A stretch of DNA of 64,000 nt from Chryseotalea sp. WA131a. Lineage in GTDB: Bacteria; Bacteroidota; Bacteroidia; Cytophagales; Cyclobacteriaceae. A program made the translations under genes and the position numbers. The notes under the pieces are model-generated. The model had not been told where the DNA came from. It was given only the letters and a program-made list of their open reading frames with translations, and made no database searches. Numbering within the stretch: position 1 is the stretch's first letter; each line of letters begins with the position of its first letter. Below, in pieces: positions 52,486-61,328 of the stretch. The DNA lies in NCBI GenBank assembly GCA_025370075.1, contig CP073016.1, positions 3,224,001 to 3,288,000 on the forward strand. The letters run 5' to 3'.

Positions 52486-52520
52486 AAAAAGGCTATCTCA
52501 ACTGTAGAGATAGCCTTTTT
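52486..52520 (+). terminator. Strong intrinsic terminator
   Basis: AAAAAGGCTATCTC (52486-52499) and GAGATAGCCTTTTT (52507-52520) form a perfect 14-bp stem with a 7-base loop and a T tract, ending the htrA-57aa transcript. Confidence 0.93.
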
Positions 52521-52897
52521 TATTCAGAAGTCTTTGTCAGCTTTTTATAAAGGGTGTTTTTTTGAGAGCAAAAAAATGATGGATGATTTTATGCGGTTAG
52601 CCTAGCTAGGTTGTGAGTTAATGCAAGCAATACGATTTCTATTTCGATTTTTTCTAACCCTTTGCTCGCTTTTCAACCGCTCTTCTGCCTTATTGTTTTA
52701 ACCTCCTCTGGGGATGATTAGTGGCCCCTAATTTCATTTTCTTTTTGCGGATGGCAATCATTTCGTATGTGCAGGTTTGACTTATGGGATTTCCTTTCAA
52801 AAAAAACCAGAAATCGTTTTCGGAAAAAATACCGAAAATATAATACGAGAGCTTCCCAACTCTGATAAAGCGTTTTAAACTAAATTAGTTGTGATTT
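52521..52897. other. 377-bp region without a gene
   Basis: No credible open frame. It contains a perfect palindrome CCTAGCTAGG (52601-52610) and, just before the YpdA gene, AACTAAATTAGTT (52878-52890), a 13-bp palindrome that could be an operator. Confidence 0.5.
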
Positions 52898-53875
52898 ATG
52901 AAAAAGCCACTTGATCTACTGATTATCGGAGCCGGCCCTATTGGTTTAGCCTGTGGAATAGAAGCAAAAAAAGCAAGGCTTTCCTATGTTATTGTTGAAA
53001 AAGAAATGTTGGTCAATTCGCTCTACAACTATCCTAACAATATGCTTTTTTTCTCTACTTCCGAAAAGTTGGAAATCGGCAATGTGCCCTTCATTTCCAA
53101 TAATCCTAAACCAACTCGGGCAGAGGCACTCGAATACTATAGAAGGGTTTGCACAAGTTGGGATTTGAATGTGAAGCTCTACGAGAAAATCGAAAGCATT
53201 TCTAAAGTTGAAAATCAGTTTGTCGTTCGCTCCAACAAAAATGAATATCTGGCGAAAGCAGTGGTGTTAGCATTGGGATTTTACGATCTGCCTTATTTGC
53301 TCAATGTGCCGGGAGAAGATTTGCCGAAGGTGAAACATTACTACGATGAACCGCATCCCTATTTCAAACAAAAAGTAATCGTAGTGGGCGCGGCCAACTC
53401 TGCCGTAGATGTGGCGCTTGAAACATGGCGGAAAGGTGCGGAGGTAACGATGGTAGTGCGCGAACCCACTATCCGCGAAAGCGTCAAGTATTGGGTGAAG
53501 CCCGATATCGAAAACCGAATCAAAGAAGGTTCTATCAAAGCATTTTTCAATTCTGAGATTTTGGAGATCACGCTCTCCCACGTAAAGATCCAAACACGTG
53601 ATGGTCAACTTACTTTAGAAAATGATTTTGTTTTGGCAATGACGGGCTACCAACCTCCTTTTGAATTTATGAAATCTGTTGGCGTTGAATTTCAACATGA
53701 CGAATACCATACACCAATCTTTAATCCCGAAACGATGGAAAGTAATGTTCCGAATTTATACTTAGCAGGTGTGGTATGTGGTGGATTGAAAACGAACAAA
53801 TGGTTTATTGAAAACTCAAGGGTGCATGCGGAGATGATTATTCGGGGCTTAGGTATTGGGTCGTTCAAGTCCTAA
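52898..53875 (+). CDS. ypdA: YpdA-family FAD/NADPH disulfide reductase
   Basis: 325-aa flavoprotein. FAD fold LLIIGAGPIGLACGIEA at 7-23, NADPH fold KVIVVGAANSAVDVALE at about 160-176, and closing NLYLAGVVCGGLKTNKWFIE. It lacks the CxxC of thioredoxin reductase, as expected for YpdA/Bdr, which reduces bacillithiol disulfide in Firmicutes and is widespread in Bacteroidota, where the low-molecular-weight thiol is presumably also bacillithiol. A palindrome 8-20 bases upstream may be regulatory. It converges with the TonB receptor. Confidence 0.88.
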   Translation: MKKPLDLLIIGAGPIGLACGIEAKKARLSYVIVEKEMLVNSLYNYPNNMLFFSTSEKLEIGNVPFISNNPKPTRAEALEYYRRVCTSWDLNVKLYEKIESISKVENQFVVRSNKNEYLAKAVVLALGFYDLPYLLNVPGEDLPKVKHYYDEPHPYFKQKVIVVGAANSAVDVALETWRKGAEVTMVVREPTIRESVKYWVKPDIENRIKEGSIKAFFNSEILEITLSHVKIQTRDGQLTLENDFVLAMTGYQPPFEFMKSVGVEFQHDEYHTPIFNPETMESNVPNLYLAGVVCGGLKTNKWFIENSRVHAEMIIRGLGIGSFKS

Positions 53876-53879
53876 CATC

Positions 53880-55940
53880 CTAATACCCAATTTCAACGCT
53901 TGCCCCAACATAAAAATTCCTCCCCGCAGCCGCGTTGTAATATCTTCCCCCTACCGCATTCAAGTCATTTCCTAAACTGTACCTCTGGTCGGTAGCATTA
54001 TCGATGCCTAGCCAAACATCAAACGGAAAATTTTTTGCCTGAGACGAATACCCCACACGACTGCCTACAATGAAATACGATGAAGCAAAATCGGTGTTGG
54101 CATCGTTGAGGGGAATGGCATCTACGTAATTGAAGGTGGTGTTGATGTAAAATCCAATTTTTGATTTCAAGTCAACTCCTGAAACCAACATATTCGGAGA
54201 AACGCCTGTTAAACTTTTGTAGGAAAAGTCTTGTTGATTTTTGATGTATCGATTGAACGTAAAGTTATTGCGTGTATAGCTCGTCCAAATTTTGAGATAT
54301 GAAATCAAGGGGGATGAAAATAGTTTTGAGTAACTCAGCATTACCTCCGCTCCCAATTGAGAGGTGCCCCCAGCATTCACAAAAAAATCGGCATTGCTGA
54401 TTTGCCGTTGCACTACTATTGTTTCATTCAGTTGCAACGAATACAAGGCAACATCAAATGAAAAGTTTTTGAAAAAAATGCCTCTCGCTCCTATTTCGTA
54501 ATTAATGCCTGTCTCGGCTCGCAAGCTATCGTTGTAGGTGTTGGTAGACGGACGAACTTCAGCTAACGTAGGCGGAGAAAACCCTTTGCTGATGCTTCCA
54601 TAAACAGAAATCTTTTCGCTGAGTTTTTTCAACAAGGCCACACGAGGAATTAGCACAGGGTCAAAATTTCTGGTTTGTTGAATGGCTGGTGCGACTGAAG
54701 TGCGATTGAATTGATAAGAGAGAAAATTACTGCTTGCCCCCACTGTCAAATAAAATTCCTTTGGCAAATCCAATTCTGCTTGAGCGAACAACAACGCGAG
54801 CGATGATTTCAACTCATCGCTAGACTGCAGATTGCCCGCTACACCTTGCAGATTATCATAGTTTTTGATAGGCGAATTGAAGAACTGGAACTCACCACCG
54901 AAAGTAAGTTTTCCCTTTAAAAAATCCGAATGATTAAACTGATATTGATTCTCCATTCTTCCACCCCAATTGGTTTCATTTCTTATTTCGTAATTGGCAA
55001 TTGCGGGATTTTTGAAATCGGTAGCGGAGCCAAACATTCCAAATTTAGTCGACCAAGCAGCACTCCACTGATGGTCGAGCATCAAACCAGAATAAAAAGT
55101 TTTGTTGTAAACGGCCGCTTTTTGTTCAACAGCACTTGGTAATGTGTCTGACGGGGTAACTACTACTTGGCGTGCCTGCCGCGGGTCTTGGTCGTATTGC
55201 GCTTTTGTTAATGCCCCTGGGGTTTGGTAAAACAAATCAGTATAGAAAGAAGTGGAGCGTAAAATGGTTTTGTTACTGAGCTGAAATTGTAAATCCAAAT
55301 TCAAGGCATCGCGCTTCATGGCGGTTTGTTGTCGATAGCCATCCGATTGTTGATGTGCATAGCCAACAGTTGCTTTTACTTTTCCTTGTGTTGCCTGTGC
55401 CTTTAACTGATAGCGTTGCAAACCATAACTTCCGGCCATAGCCGAAAACTGTATTTCATTTTTTGAAACACTGGGCGAATTCAACAACAACACACCGCCC
55501 ATGCCCGCACCATACAAACTACCGCTCGGGCCTTTTATTACTTCTAGTTGATTAATCGAATTGAAGTCGAGCAAATTCAGATACGTGTTGCCCCCACCGT
55601 CTGTCATGGGCAAACCGTTCCAATAAAATTTTACATTGCGCACCCCAAAAGGCGACCGCAACGAACTGCCGCGAATGGCCAACCGAAAACTTCCGGGAGA
55701 ACGCTCTTCCATGCGAACACCGGGAATGGTATTGAGTGCAGGCAAAAACGAAGTGTTGCTAAATCGGTTCAAATCTTTCGACTCAATCACGGCCACCGAT
55801 GCCGCCACTTCCTGCAAAGGTTTTTCGTAGGCGAAGGCTTTGATGATGACTTGGTCGAGGAGTTTGGTAGAATCGGTTTGGGTAAAGGCATAGCACGCAA
55901 AAAAAACAAAAAAAACGCTTGTACTAAAAACCCTTTTCAT
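53880..55940 (-). CDS. TonB-dependent outer-membrane receptor
   Basis: 686-aa receptor importing a ligand across the outer membrane with TonB energy. Signal peptide MKRVFSTSVFFVFFACYAFT; plug domain about 35-155 with EVAASVAVIESKDLNRF and RLAIRGSSLRSPFGVRNVKF; 22-strand barrel to the C terminus (FYVGASVEIGY). It lacks the N-terminal carboxypeptidase-like domain of SusC proteins, so it is of the siderophore/metal type. It is divergent from the heavy-metal efflux operon, and the two share an intergenic region of about 107 bases; a metal ligand is therefore plausible but not shown. Confidence 0.88.
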   Translation of the reverse strand: MKRVFSTSVFFVFFACYAFTQTDSTKLLDQVIIKAFAYEKPLQEVAASVAVIESKDLNRFSNTSFLPALNTIPGVRMEERSPGSFRLAIRGSSLRSPFGVRNVKFYWNGLPMTDGGGNTYLNLLDFNSINQLEVIKGPSGSLYGAGMGGVLLLNSPSVSKNEIQFSAMAGSYGLQRYQLKAQATQGKVKATVGYAHQQSDGYRQQTAMKRDALNLDLQFQLSNKTILRSTSFYTDLFYQTPGALTKAQYDQDPRQARQVVVTPSDTLPSAVEQKAAVYNKTFYSGLMLDHQWSAAWSTKFGMFGSATDFKNPAIANYEIRNETNWGGRMENQYQFNHSDFLKGKLTFGGEFQFFNSPIKNYDNLQGVAGNLQSSDELKSSLALLFAQAELDLPKEFYLTVGASSNFLSYQFNRTSVAPAIQQTRNFDPVLIPRVALLKKLSEKISVYGSISKGFSPPTLAEVRPSTNTYNDSLRAETGINYEIGARGIFFKNFSFDVALYSLQLNETIVVQRQISNADFFVNAGGTSQLGAEVMLSYSKLFSSPLISYLKIWTSYTRNNFTFNRYIKNQQDFSYKSLTGVSPNMLVSGVDLKSKIGFYINTTFNYVDAIPLNDANTDFASSYFIVGSRVGYSSQAKNFPFDVWLGIDNATDQRYSLGNDLNAVGGRYYNAAAGRNFYVGASVEIGY

Positions 55941-56047
55941 CCGATTTGCCCTTGGTGTCTTTATGCCTTCGTGGTAAAAACTTCACACCAATTCGCAAAG
56001 AACGTAAAGTTGATACTATCTCAAATTCTTTTTTCTATCTTTACATC

Positions 56048-56416
56048 GTGAAACAACTCATAGCCGCTTTATTTCTTTTCACCTACATCAGCTCTACCAC
56101 GGAGTTTCATGAAGCGCTGCGCCTACCTCTTTTGTTCGAGCACTATGCCGAGCACAAAACAAAAGTAAACGACTTAACTTTTTGGGAATTCCTCACCATG
56201 CACTACAAAACCGATGTAGCACACGATGACCACGACAACCAACTTCCCTTCAAAGTGCCGGGCCATGAATTTACGGCCTCCATCGTAGCACTGCCCGCAC
56301 CAAAAGTTTCACTTATCGAATCTACGCTTTCAATAAAAGTTACACATACGTCTTCTTATCGCGAAGCGCATTTCGAATCGCAGCTTCAAGATATTTTTCA
56401 GCCTCCGAGGATTTAG
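56048..56416 (+). CDS. Small secreted His-rich protein at the head of a metal-efflux operon
   Basis: 122-aa protein from GTG 56048: signal peptide MKQLIAALFLFTYISSTTEF-like, then a helix with HEALRLPLLFEHYAEHK and FLTMHYKTDVAHDDHDNQLP. Seven His plus several Asp in about 50 residues suggest metal binding. A weak -7 box TATCTTTA lies at 56036-56043. An ATG at 55946 would overlap the divergent receptor gene's promoter and is rejected. Proteins of this size and pattern often lead Cus/Czc operons in Bacteroidota. Confidence 0.65.
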   Translation: MKQLIAALFLFTYISSTTEFHEALRLPLLFEHYAEHKTKVNDLTFWEFLTMHYKTDVAHDDHDNQLPFKVPGHEFTASIVALPAPKVSLIESTLSIKVTHTSSYREAHFESQLQDIFQPPRI

Positions 56417-56494
56417 ATTTGAGTCCTGACGCTACCGTCATGATAAGATTTTGAGTAGCAAGATGGTTGCTTCAAGTTCGAATCACCACTGGCA

Positions 56495-56528
56495 AAATCT
56501 AACATCTAATATCTTAAATCTAACATCT
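56495..56528 (+). repeat. Two perfect copies of AAATCTAACATCT
   Basis: 13-bp copies at 56495-56507 and 56516-56528, 21 bases apart, just before the pump gene. They resemble, in reverse, the TTAGATTT repeats at 5842-5880. Confidence 0.7.
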
Positions 56529-56533
56529 GTTCA

Positions 56534-57736
56534 ATGCTCAACAGCATCATTTCATTTTCTATTCGCAATAAAATTGTGATTGGCATGCTCACCATCGGCT
56601 TGGTGGTGTGGGGCAGTTACTCGCTCACTCAATTGCCCATCGATGCCGTGCCTGACATCACCAACAATCAAGTGCAGATACTTACCATATCGCCTTCGTT
56701 GGCTGCACCCGAAATTGAGCGGCTCGTTACGTTTCCCGTAGAGCAAACCATGTCCACCATTCCGGGCATCACCGAAATGCGTTCGTTCTCACGCTTTGGC
56801 TTGTCTGTCGTTACCATTGTATTCACCGAAAGCACCGATGTGTATTGGGCACGTCAGCAAGTAAACGAACGACTGACGAAGGCTAAAGAGTTGATTCCTA
56901 AAGGTTCGGGCAGCCCAGAACTCGCTCCGGTTTCTACGGGCTTAAGTGAAATTTATCAATACATCTTACGGCCCAAAAAAGGGTACGAATCGAAATACAA
57001 TGCCATGGAATTGCGCACCGTTCAAGATTGGATCGTGCGCAGGCAATTGCTCGGCACCGAAGGCGTGGCAGACGTAAGTAGTTGGGGAGGCTATCTCAAG
57101 CAATACGAAATCGCGCTAAGCCCCGAAAAGCTGCGCGGCATGAACGTGAGCATCTCTGAAATTTTTCAAGCACTCGAAAAAAACAATCAGAACACGGGCG
57201 GTGCTTACATCGATAAAAAACCGTACGCTTACTTTATTCGCAGCGAAGGGTTAGTAAATGGATTGGAAGACTTGGAAAAAATTGTGGTGAAAAATACCCC
57301 CACGGGTTTGCCCATTCTGATTCGCGATGTAGCCACGGTGCAGTTTGGTCATGCGATCCGCTATGGCGCCATTACGTACAACGATGAAGGCGAAGTAGTA
57401 GGTGCAGTGGTGTTGATGTTGAAAGGTGCCAACTCATCGTTGGTGATTGAAAAAGTAAAAGAGCGCATCGAGCAAATCAAAACCACCTTGCCCGAAGGTG
57501 TAGAAATTGAGCCCTACCTCGATCAGAACCAAACTCGTGAACAACGCCATCAGCACGGTTACCAAAAACTTAGCAGAAGGTGCGCTGATTGTGATTTTTG
57601 TATTGGTGCTTTTGTTGGGGAATTTGAGAGCAGGACTTATTGTCGCTTCCGTTATTCCGCTCGCCATGCTCTTCGCGATTACATTGATGAATTTATTTGG
57701 TGTATCGGGCAACTTGATGAGCCTTGGTGCCATTGA
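56534..57736 (+). CDS. CzcA-like pump, N-terminal fragment
   Basis: 400-codon frame from ATG 56534. The first 330 codons are the pump's first membrane helix and the first half of its porter domain (DAVPDITNNQVQILTISPSL, FSRFGLSVVTIVFTES). The last 70 codons after the extra C are out of frame and meaningless. Confidence 0.7.
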   Translation: MLNSIISFSIRNKIVIGMLTIGLVVWGSYSLTQLPIDAVPDITNNQVQILTISPSLAAPEIERLVTFPVEQTMSTIPGITEMRSFSRFGLSVVTIVFTESTDVYWARQQVNERLTKAKELIPKGSGSPELAPVSTGLSEIYQYILRPKKGYESKYNAMELRTVQDWIVRRQLLGTEGVADVSSWGGYLKQYEIALSPEKLRGMNVSISEIFQALEKNNQNTGGAYIDKKPYAYFIRSEGLVNGLEDLEKIVVKNTPTGLPILIRDVATVQFGHAIRYGAITYNDEGEVVGAVVLMLKGANSSLVIEKVKERIEQIKTTLPEGVEIEPYLDQNQTREQRHQHGYQKLSRRCADCDFCIGAFVGEFESRTYCRFRYSARHALRDYIDEFIWCIGQLDEPWCH

Positions 57737-59666
57737 TTTTGGTTTGATTGTAGATGGGGCCGTGATTATTGTAGAGGCCATCATGCACCATTTACAAATC
57801 CGAAATCTTTCTACCCGTTTATCGCAAACCGAAATGGACGATGAAGTGTATGAATCGGCTACGCGCATCCGCAGCAGTGCAGCCTTTGGCGAAATCATCA
57901 TCTTGATTGTGTACATTCCTATTTTAACATTGGTGGGCATCGAAGGAAAAATGTTTCGCCCCATGGCGCAGACCGTTTCATTTGCCATACTCGGAGCATT
58001 AGTCCTTTCGCTCACCTACGTGCCCATGATGTCTGCATTGTTCCTGAGCAGAAATCCGCTTCCGAAAGAAACCATCTCTGATAAAGTCATTCGCAAACTA
58101 CACCGCTGGTATGCGCCAGTACTTGCGGCCAGTTTAAAAAAACGGGCAGTGATTGTGGCCTGTTCCATTGTTGCTTTCGCGATAAGCTTCATCATTTTTT
58201 TAAACCTTGGCGGTGAATTTATCCCCACACTTGATGAAGGAGACTTCGCTGTGGAGACGCGCATTCTTACTGGAAGTTCGCTCTCACAAATGACAGAGAC
58301 TGTTCAAAAGAGTTCGCGTGTATTGTTAGACAATTTTCCGGAAGTAAAAAAAGTGGTGGGAAAAATTGGCACTTCAGAAATCCCCACCGACCCAATGCCT
58401 ATTGAAAATGGCGACTTGCTCATCGTACTCAAAGATAGGGCCGAATGGACAAGTGCGGCTTCGCGCGATGAACTGGCCGAAAAAATGGCCACGAAGCTTC
58501 AAGAAGAAATGCCGGGTGTATTATTTGGATTTCAGCAGCCGATTCAAATGCGCTTTAATGAATTGATGACGGGTGCGCGGCAAGATGTGGTGTTAAAAAT
58601 TTATGGCGAAGACTTAAATCTGCTGGCCAGTTATGCCGACCAGGTGGGAAAAATTGCCAGAAAAGTAGAAGGCGCAAATGATGTGTACGTGGAGCCGATT
58701 GGCGGATTGCCGCAGTTCATGGTTACGTTCGATCGAAATAAGCTGGCGCAATTTGGATTGAGCATAGAAGAAGTGAACCGCGTATTGCGCACCGGCTTTG
58801 CGGGCGAAACAGCCGGAGTGGTATATGAAAATGAAAAACGATTTGATTTGGTCGTTCGCTTACAAGCGCAAGACCGAATCGGTATCGAGAATATCAAAAA
58901 TCTATATGTCACCACAGCCGAAGGAAAGCAAATCCCGCTCGAACAATTGGCACGAATTGAATTGAAAGAAGGGGCCAACCAAATTCAGCGCGATGATGCC
59001 AAACGAAGAATAGCGGTTGGCTTTAACATTCGTGGCCGCGATGTGGAAAGTATTGTAAGAGAAATGAAAGAAAAAATTTCGCGCGAAGTAAAATTTGAAC
59101 CAGGGTACTTTGTGTCCTTCGGGGGTTCATTTAAAAATTTGGAGGAAGCCAAGCAACGGTTGCTGGTGGCGGTGCCAGTCGCACTATTATTGATTTTGGG
59201 TTTGCTCTATTTTACGTTTCATTCCCTCAAGCAAGGCTTAATGATTTTTACGGCCATCCCACTATCTGCCATCGGTGGGATTGTTGCCTTGTGGATTCGG
59301 GGCATGCCGTTTAGCATTTCGGCAGGAGTCGGTTTTATCGCGCTATTTGGAGTAGCCGTGCTGAATGGCATTGTGCTGATTGGCGAATTTAACCGATTGA
59401 AAAAATTAGGCGAGCTAAGCATCCATCAAATTGTAATGAAGGGAACGGAAGTACGCTTGCGGCCTGTAATGATGACATCACTTGTAGCATCGCTTGGTTT
59501 CTTGCCAATGGCTTTATCGCACGGCTCTGGTGCTGAAGTGCAGCGGCCACTGGCTACCGTGGTGATTGGCGGGTTGATTACAGCCACATTGCTGACCTTG
59601 ATTGTGTTGCCGATTTTGTATACGTATTTTGAAAAAGATGAAAGTAAAATCACCTCTACCACCTAA
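57525..59666 (+). CDS. CzcA-like pump, C-terminal fragment
   Basis: 713 in-frame codons after the shift, from RTKLVNNAIS to the end. An ATG-like start at 57507 is only a chance overlap. It contains helices 2-12, the second porter domain and IRGMPFSISAGVGFIALFGVA near the end. Confidence 0.7.
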   Translation, partial: RTKLVNNAISTVTKNLAEGALIVIFVLVLLLGNLRAGLIVASVIPLAMLFAITLMNLFGVSGNLMSLGAIDFGLIVDGAVIIVEAIMHHLQIRNLSTRLSQTEMDDEVYESATRIRSSAAFGEIIILIVYIPILTLVGIEGKMFRPMAQTVSFAILGALVLSLTYVPMMSALFLSRNPLPKETISDKVIRKLHRWYAPVLAASLKKRAVIVACSIVAFAISFIIFLNLGGEFIPTLDEGDFAVETRILTGSSLSQMTETVQKSSRVLLDNFPEVKKVVGKIGTSEIPTDPMPIENGDLLIVLKDRAEWTSAASRDELAEKMATKLQEEMPGVLFGFQQPIQMRFNELMTGARQDVVLKIYGEDLNLLASYADQVGKIARKVEGANDVYVEPIGGLPQFMVTFDRNKLAQFGLSIEEVNRVLRTGFAGETAGVVYENEKRFDLVVRLQAQDRIGIENIKNLYVTTAEGKQIPLEQLARIELKEGANQIQRDDAKRRIAVGFNIRGRDVESIVREMKEKISREVKFEPGYFVSFGGSFKNLEEAKQRLLVAVPVALLLILGLLYFTFHSLKQGLMIFTAIPLSAIGGIVALWIRGMPFSISAGVGFIALFGVAVLNGIVLIGEFNRLKKLGELSIHQIVMKGTEVRLRPVMMTSLVASLGFLPMALSHGSGAEVQRPLATVVIGGLITATLLTLIVLPILYTYFEKDESKITSTT

Positions 59667-59761
59667 TTGCATTTTTCTAATAAAAAGTAAATTTTATCTA
59701 ACAATCAAATCAAGCACTGTATAGCATCTATGTTTCTATATGGTGAAAAAATTAACTACTC

Positions 59762-60889
59762 ATGAAAAAGTTTCTCATTCTAATTCTATCCGTTGTTTCA
59801 ATTTTCAGTTGCTCCAAAAAATCGGAGCCTGAAACAAAAGCACAAACAACGGCTACTTCCTTGCACGTAGCTTTATCGGAAGAGCAAATTAAAAAAATGG
59901 GCATTGAGGTTGGGCAGCCAGTGATGCGCTCGATTAGTGGAGTTATTAAAGCCAACGGCATGCTCGATGTGCCTCCACAAAATTTGGTTTCCATTTCTGC
60001 GCCTTTGGGCGGATTTGTGAAGAGGACAGAATTTCTTCAAGGTATGCGCGTGGCAAAAGGGCAAACGGTAGTCGTGCTGGAGCATCCGGATTATATTCAA
60101 TTGCAAGAAGATTACCTGATGACTAAAAACCAATTGGAATACCTGGAGTTAGAATATAAAAGGCAAGAAGAATTGCAAAATGAAAAAGTGAGTGCAGCCA
60201 AAGATTTTCAAATGGCCAAATCCAATTATCAATCAAGCAAAGCAAAGTTGTTGGGATTAAAAGCGAAATTGGAACTCATAAACATTCACCCTTCCGATAT
60301 TGAAAATGGCGAAATCAAAAGCACCATTTCAATTGCTTCGCCCATCTCTGGTTTCATCAGTCAGGTGAATGTTAACATTGGTATGTATGTAAGCCCCAGC
60401 ACCATGATGTTTCGGATTGTGGACACCGAACATTTGCATGCAGAGGCACAAGTATTTGAAAAAGATATTCCACAACTTAAAATCGGTCAAAAAGTTTTCT
60501 TGCGACTATCCAACGAAACAACAGAACGAGAGGCCACCGTTTATCTGATTGGGAAAGAAATCACGCCCGAGCGAACAGTGCGCGTACATTGTCATTTGGA
60601 AAAGGAAGATGCGGCATTGATACCCGGACTGTTTTTTAGTGCCCGCATCGAAACGAGCCAGATACAAGTGAGTACGGTGCCATCCGATGGCATTGTATTG
60701 TTCCAAAATAAAAGTTATGTATTTGTTCAAACGCAGCCACTTCAATTTGAAATCGTGGAGATAGAAAAAGGAGTTTCGGAAGGTGGGTTTACGCAAGTAA
60801 CGTTGACCGAAGCACTAAAGGAAAAACAAATTGTGTTGAAGGGAGCCTACCATTTGGTGAGTATCTTACGGAATTCAGAAGAAGAGTAA
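59762..60889 (+). CDS. CusB/CzcB-type periplasmic adaptor lipoprotein
   Basis: 375-aa membrane-fusion protein linking the inner-membrane pump to an outer-membrane channel. Lipobox SIFSC (Cys17) anchors it to the inner membrane. A beta-barrel (from about 50), a lipoyl half-motif (SISAPLGGFVKRTEFLQGM), a coiled-coil hairpin (about 110-175, DYLMTKNQLEYLELEYKRQ), the second lipoyl half (SPISGFISQVNVNIGMYV) and a membrane-proximal domain follow in the usual order. No TolC/CusC gene is present nearby, so the outer channel must be supplied from elsewhere. Confidence 0.88.
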   Translation: MKKFLILILSVVSIFSCSKKSEPETKAQTTATSLHVALSEEQIKKMGIEVGQPVMRSISGVIKANGMLDVPPQNLVSISAPLGGFVKRTEFLQGMRVAKGQTVVVLEHPDYIQLQEDYLMTKNQLEYLELEYKRQEELQNEKVSAAKDFQMAKSNYQSSKAKLLGLKAKLELINIHPSDIENGEIKSTISIASPISGFISQVNVNIGMYVSPSTMMFRIVDTEHLHAEAQVFEKDIPQLKIGQKVFLRLSNETTEREATVYLIGKEITPERTVRVHCHLEKEDAALIPGLFFSARIETSQIQVSTVPSDGIVLFQNKSYVFVQTQPLQFEIVEIEKGVSEGGFTQVTLTEALKEKQIVLKGAYHLVSILRNSEEE

Positions 60890-60910
60890 AGTTTCGAAAA
60901 ACTTGACATT

Positions 60911-60974
60911 TTTACATTTTAATGTTAAATATTTTTTACATTTATATCAAAAAATGTAAATATTATTTTACATT
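60911..60974 (+). promoter_or_regulatory. Four TTTACATT-type octamers upstream of the XRE operon
   Basis: TTTACATT at 60911-60918, 60935-60942 and 60967-60974, and its complement AATGTAAA at 60953-60960. Spacing is 14 to 24 bases. Direct and inverted copies around a promoter suggest cooperative binding of a regulator, most likely the XRE protein encoded next. Confidence 0.55.
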
Positions 60975-60997
60975 ATGAAAAAAACAAAAGACTAGTA

Positions 60998-61300
60998 TTG
61001 CCCAAAATTGAGAGTATTCTCAAAGAAATTGGCGCAAATATCAAGCTAGCAAGGCTCCGAAGAAAGTTGAGTGCAGAACAAGTAGCCGAAAGAGCGAATA
61101 TCAGTCGCCCTACTTTACAGAGTATTGAAAATGGCAGCGCAGGTGCAGCCATGGGTGCTTATGCACACGTGTTGTTTGTTCTTGGATTAGAGAAAGACTT
61201 GCTGAAATTGGCTGGCGAAGACCCGCTGGGCAGAAAATTGCAAGATGCCAATTTGCTTGTGAAAGAAAGAGCGCCTAAGAGGAGGCTGAGTATCAATTAA
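60998..61300 (+). CDS. XRE/HipB-like transcriptional regulator
   Basis: 100-aa helix-turn-helix protein: IGANIKLARLRRKLSAEQVA with the recognition helix in ANISRPTLQSIENGSAG, then AYAHVLFVLGLEKDLLKLAG, a HipB-type C-terminal pattern. TTG start; the only nearby ATG (60975) runs into TAG after six codons in another frame. HipB-like proteins usually precede a HipA kinase, but none follows; a DUF4062 gene starts 28 bases downstream. It is therefore probably the repressor or antitoxin of a different three-gene unit. Confidence 0.78.
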   Translation: MPKIESILKEIGANIKLARLRRKLSAEQVAERANISRPTLQSIENGSAGAAMGAYAHVLFVLGLEKDLLKLAGEDPLGRKLQDANLLVKERAPKRRLSIN

Positions 61301-61328
61301 GAATACCTAAAAAGAAAACTCGATTGGC

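Larger units (their letters stand above)
56534..59666 (+). pseudogene. CzcA/CusA-type heavy-metal efflux pump, frameshifted
   Basis: Together the two frames encode 1043 residues, the full size of an HME-RND proton antiporter that pumps divalent or monovalent metal from the periplasm. The first frame holds residues 1-330 up to EIEPYLD; an extra C at about 57524 then shifts the frame; the second frame continues with RTKLVNNAISTVTKN and runs to TAA. All else is intact, including the TM4 motif DFGLIVDGAVIIVE with its charged proton-relay residues. Only one base separates it from a working gene, so it is a recent mutation, a programmed shift or a sequencing error. Confidence 0.8.

Noticed and set aside
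55548..56051. 167-codon plus-strand frame over the TonB receptor start
   Set aside because: Antisense to the receptor's plug and signal peptide; no plausible protein features.
56470..56495. TTCGAATC context resembling a tRNA T-loop
   Set aside because: The flanking bases do not pair into a T-stem, and no acceptor, D or anticodon arm can be built around it.
60998..61300. hipBA toxin-antitoxin module
   Set aside because: The regulator is HipB-like, but no HipA kinase follows; the next genes are DUF4062 and AlbA_2.
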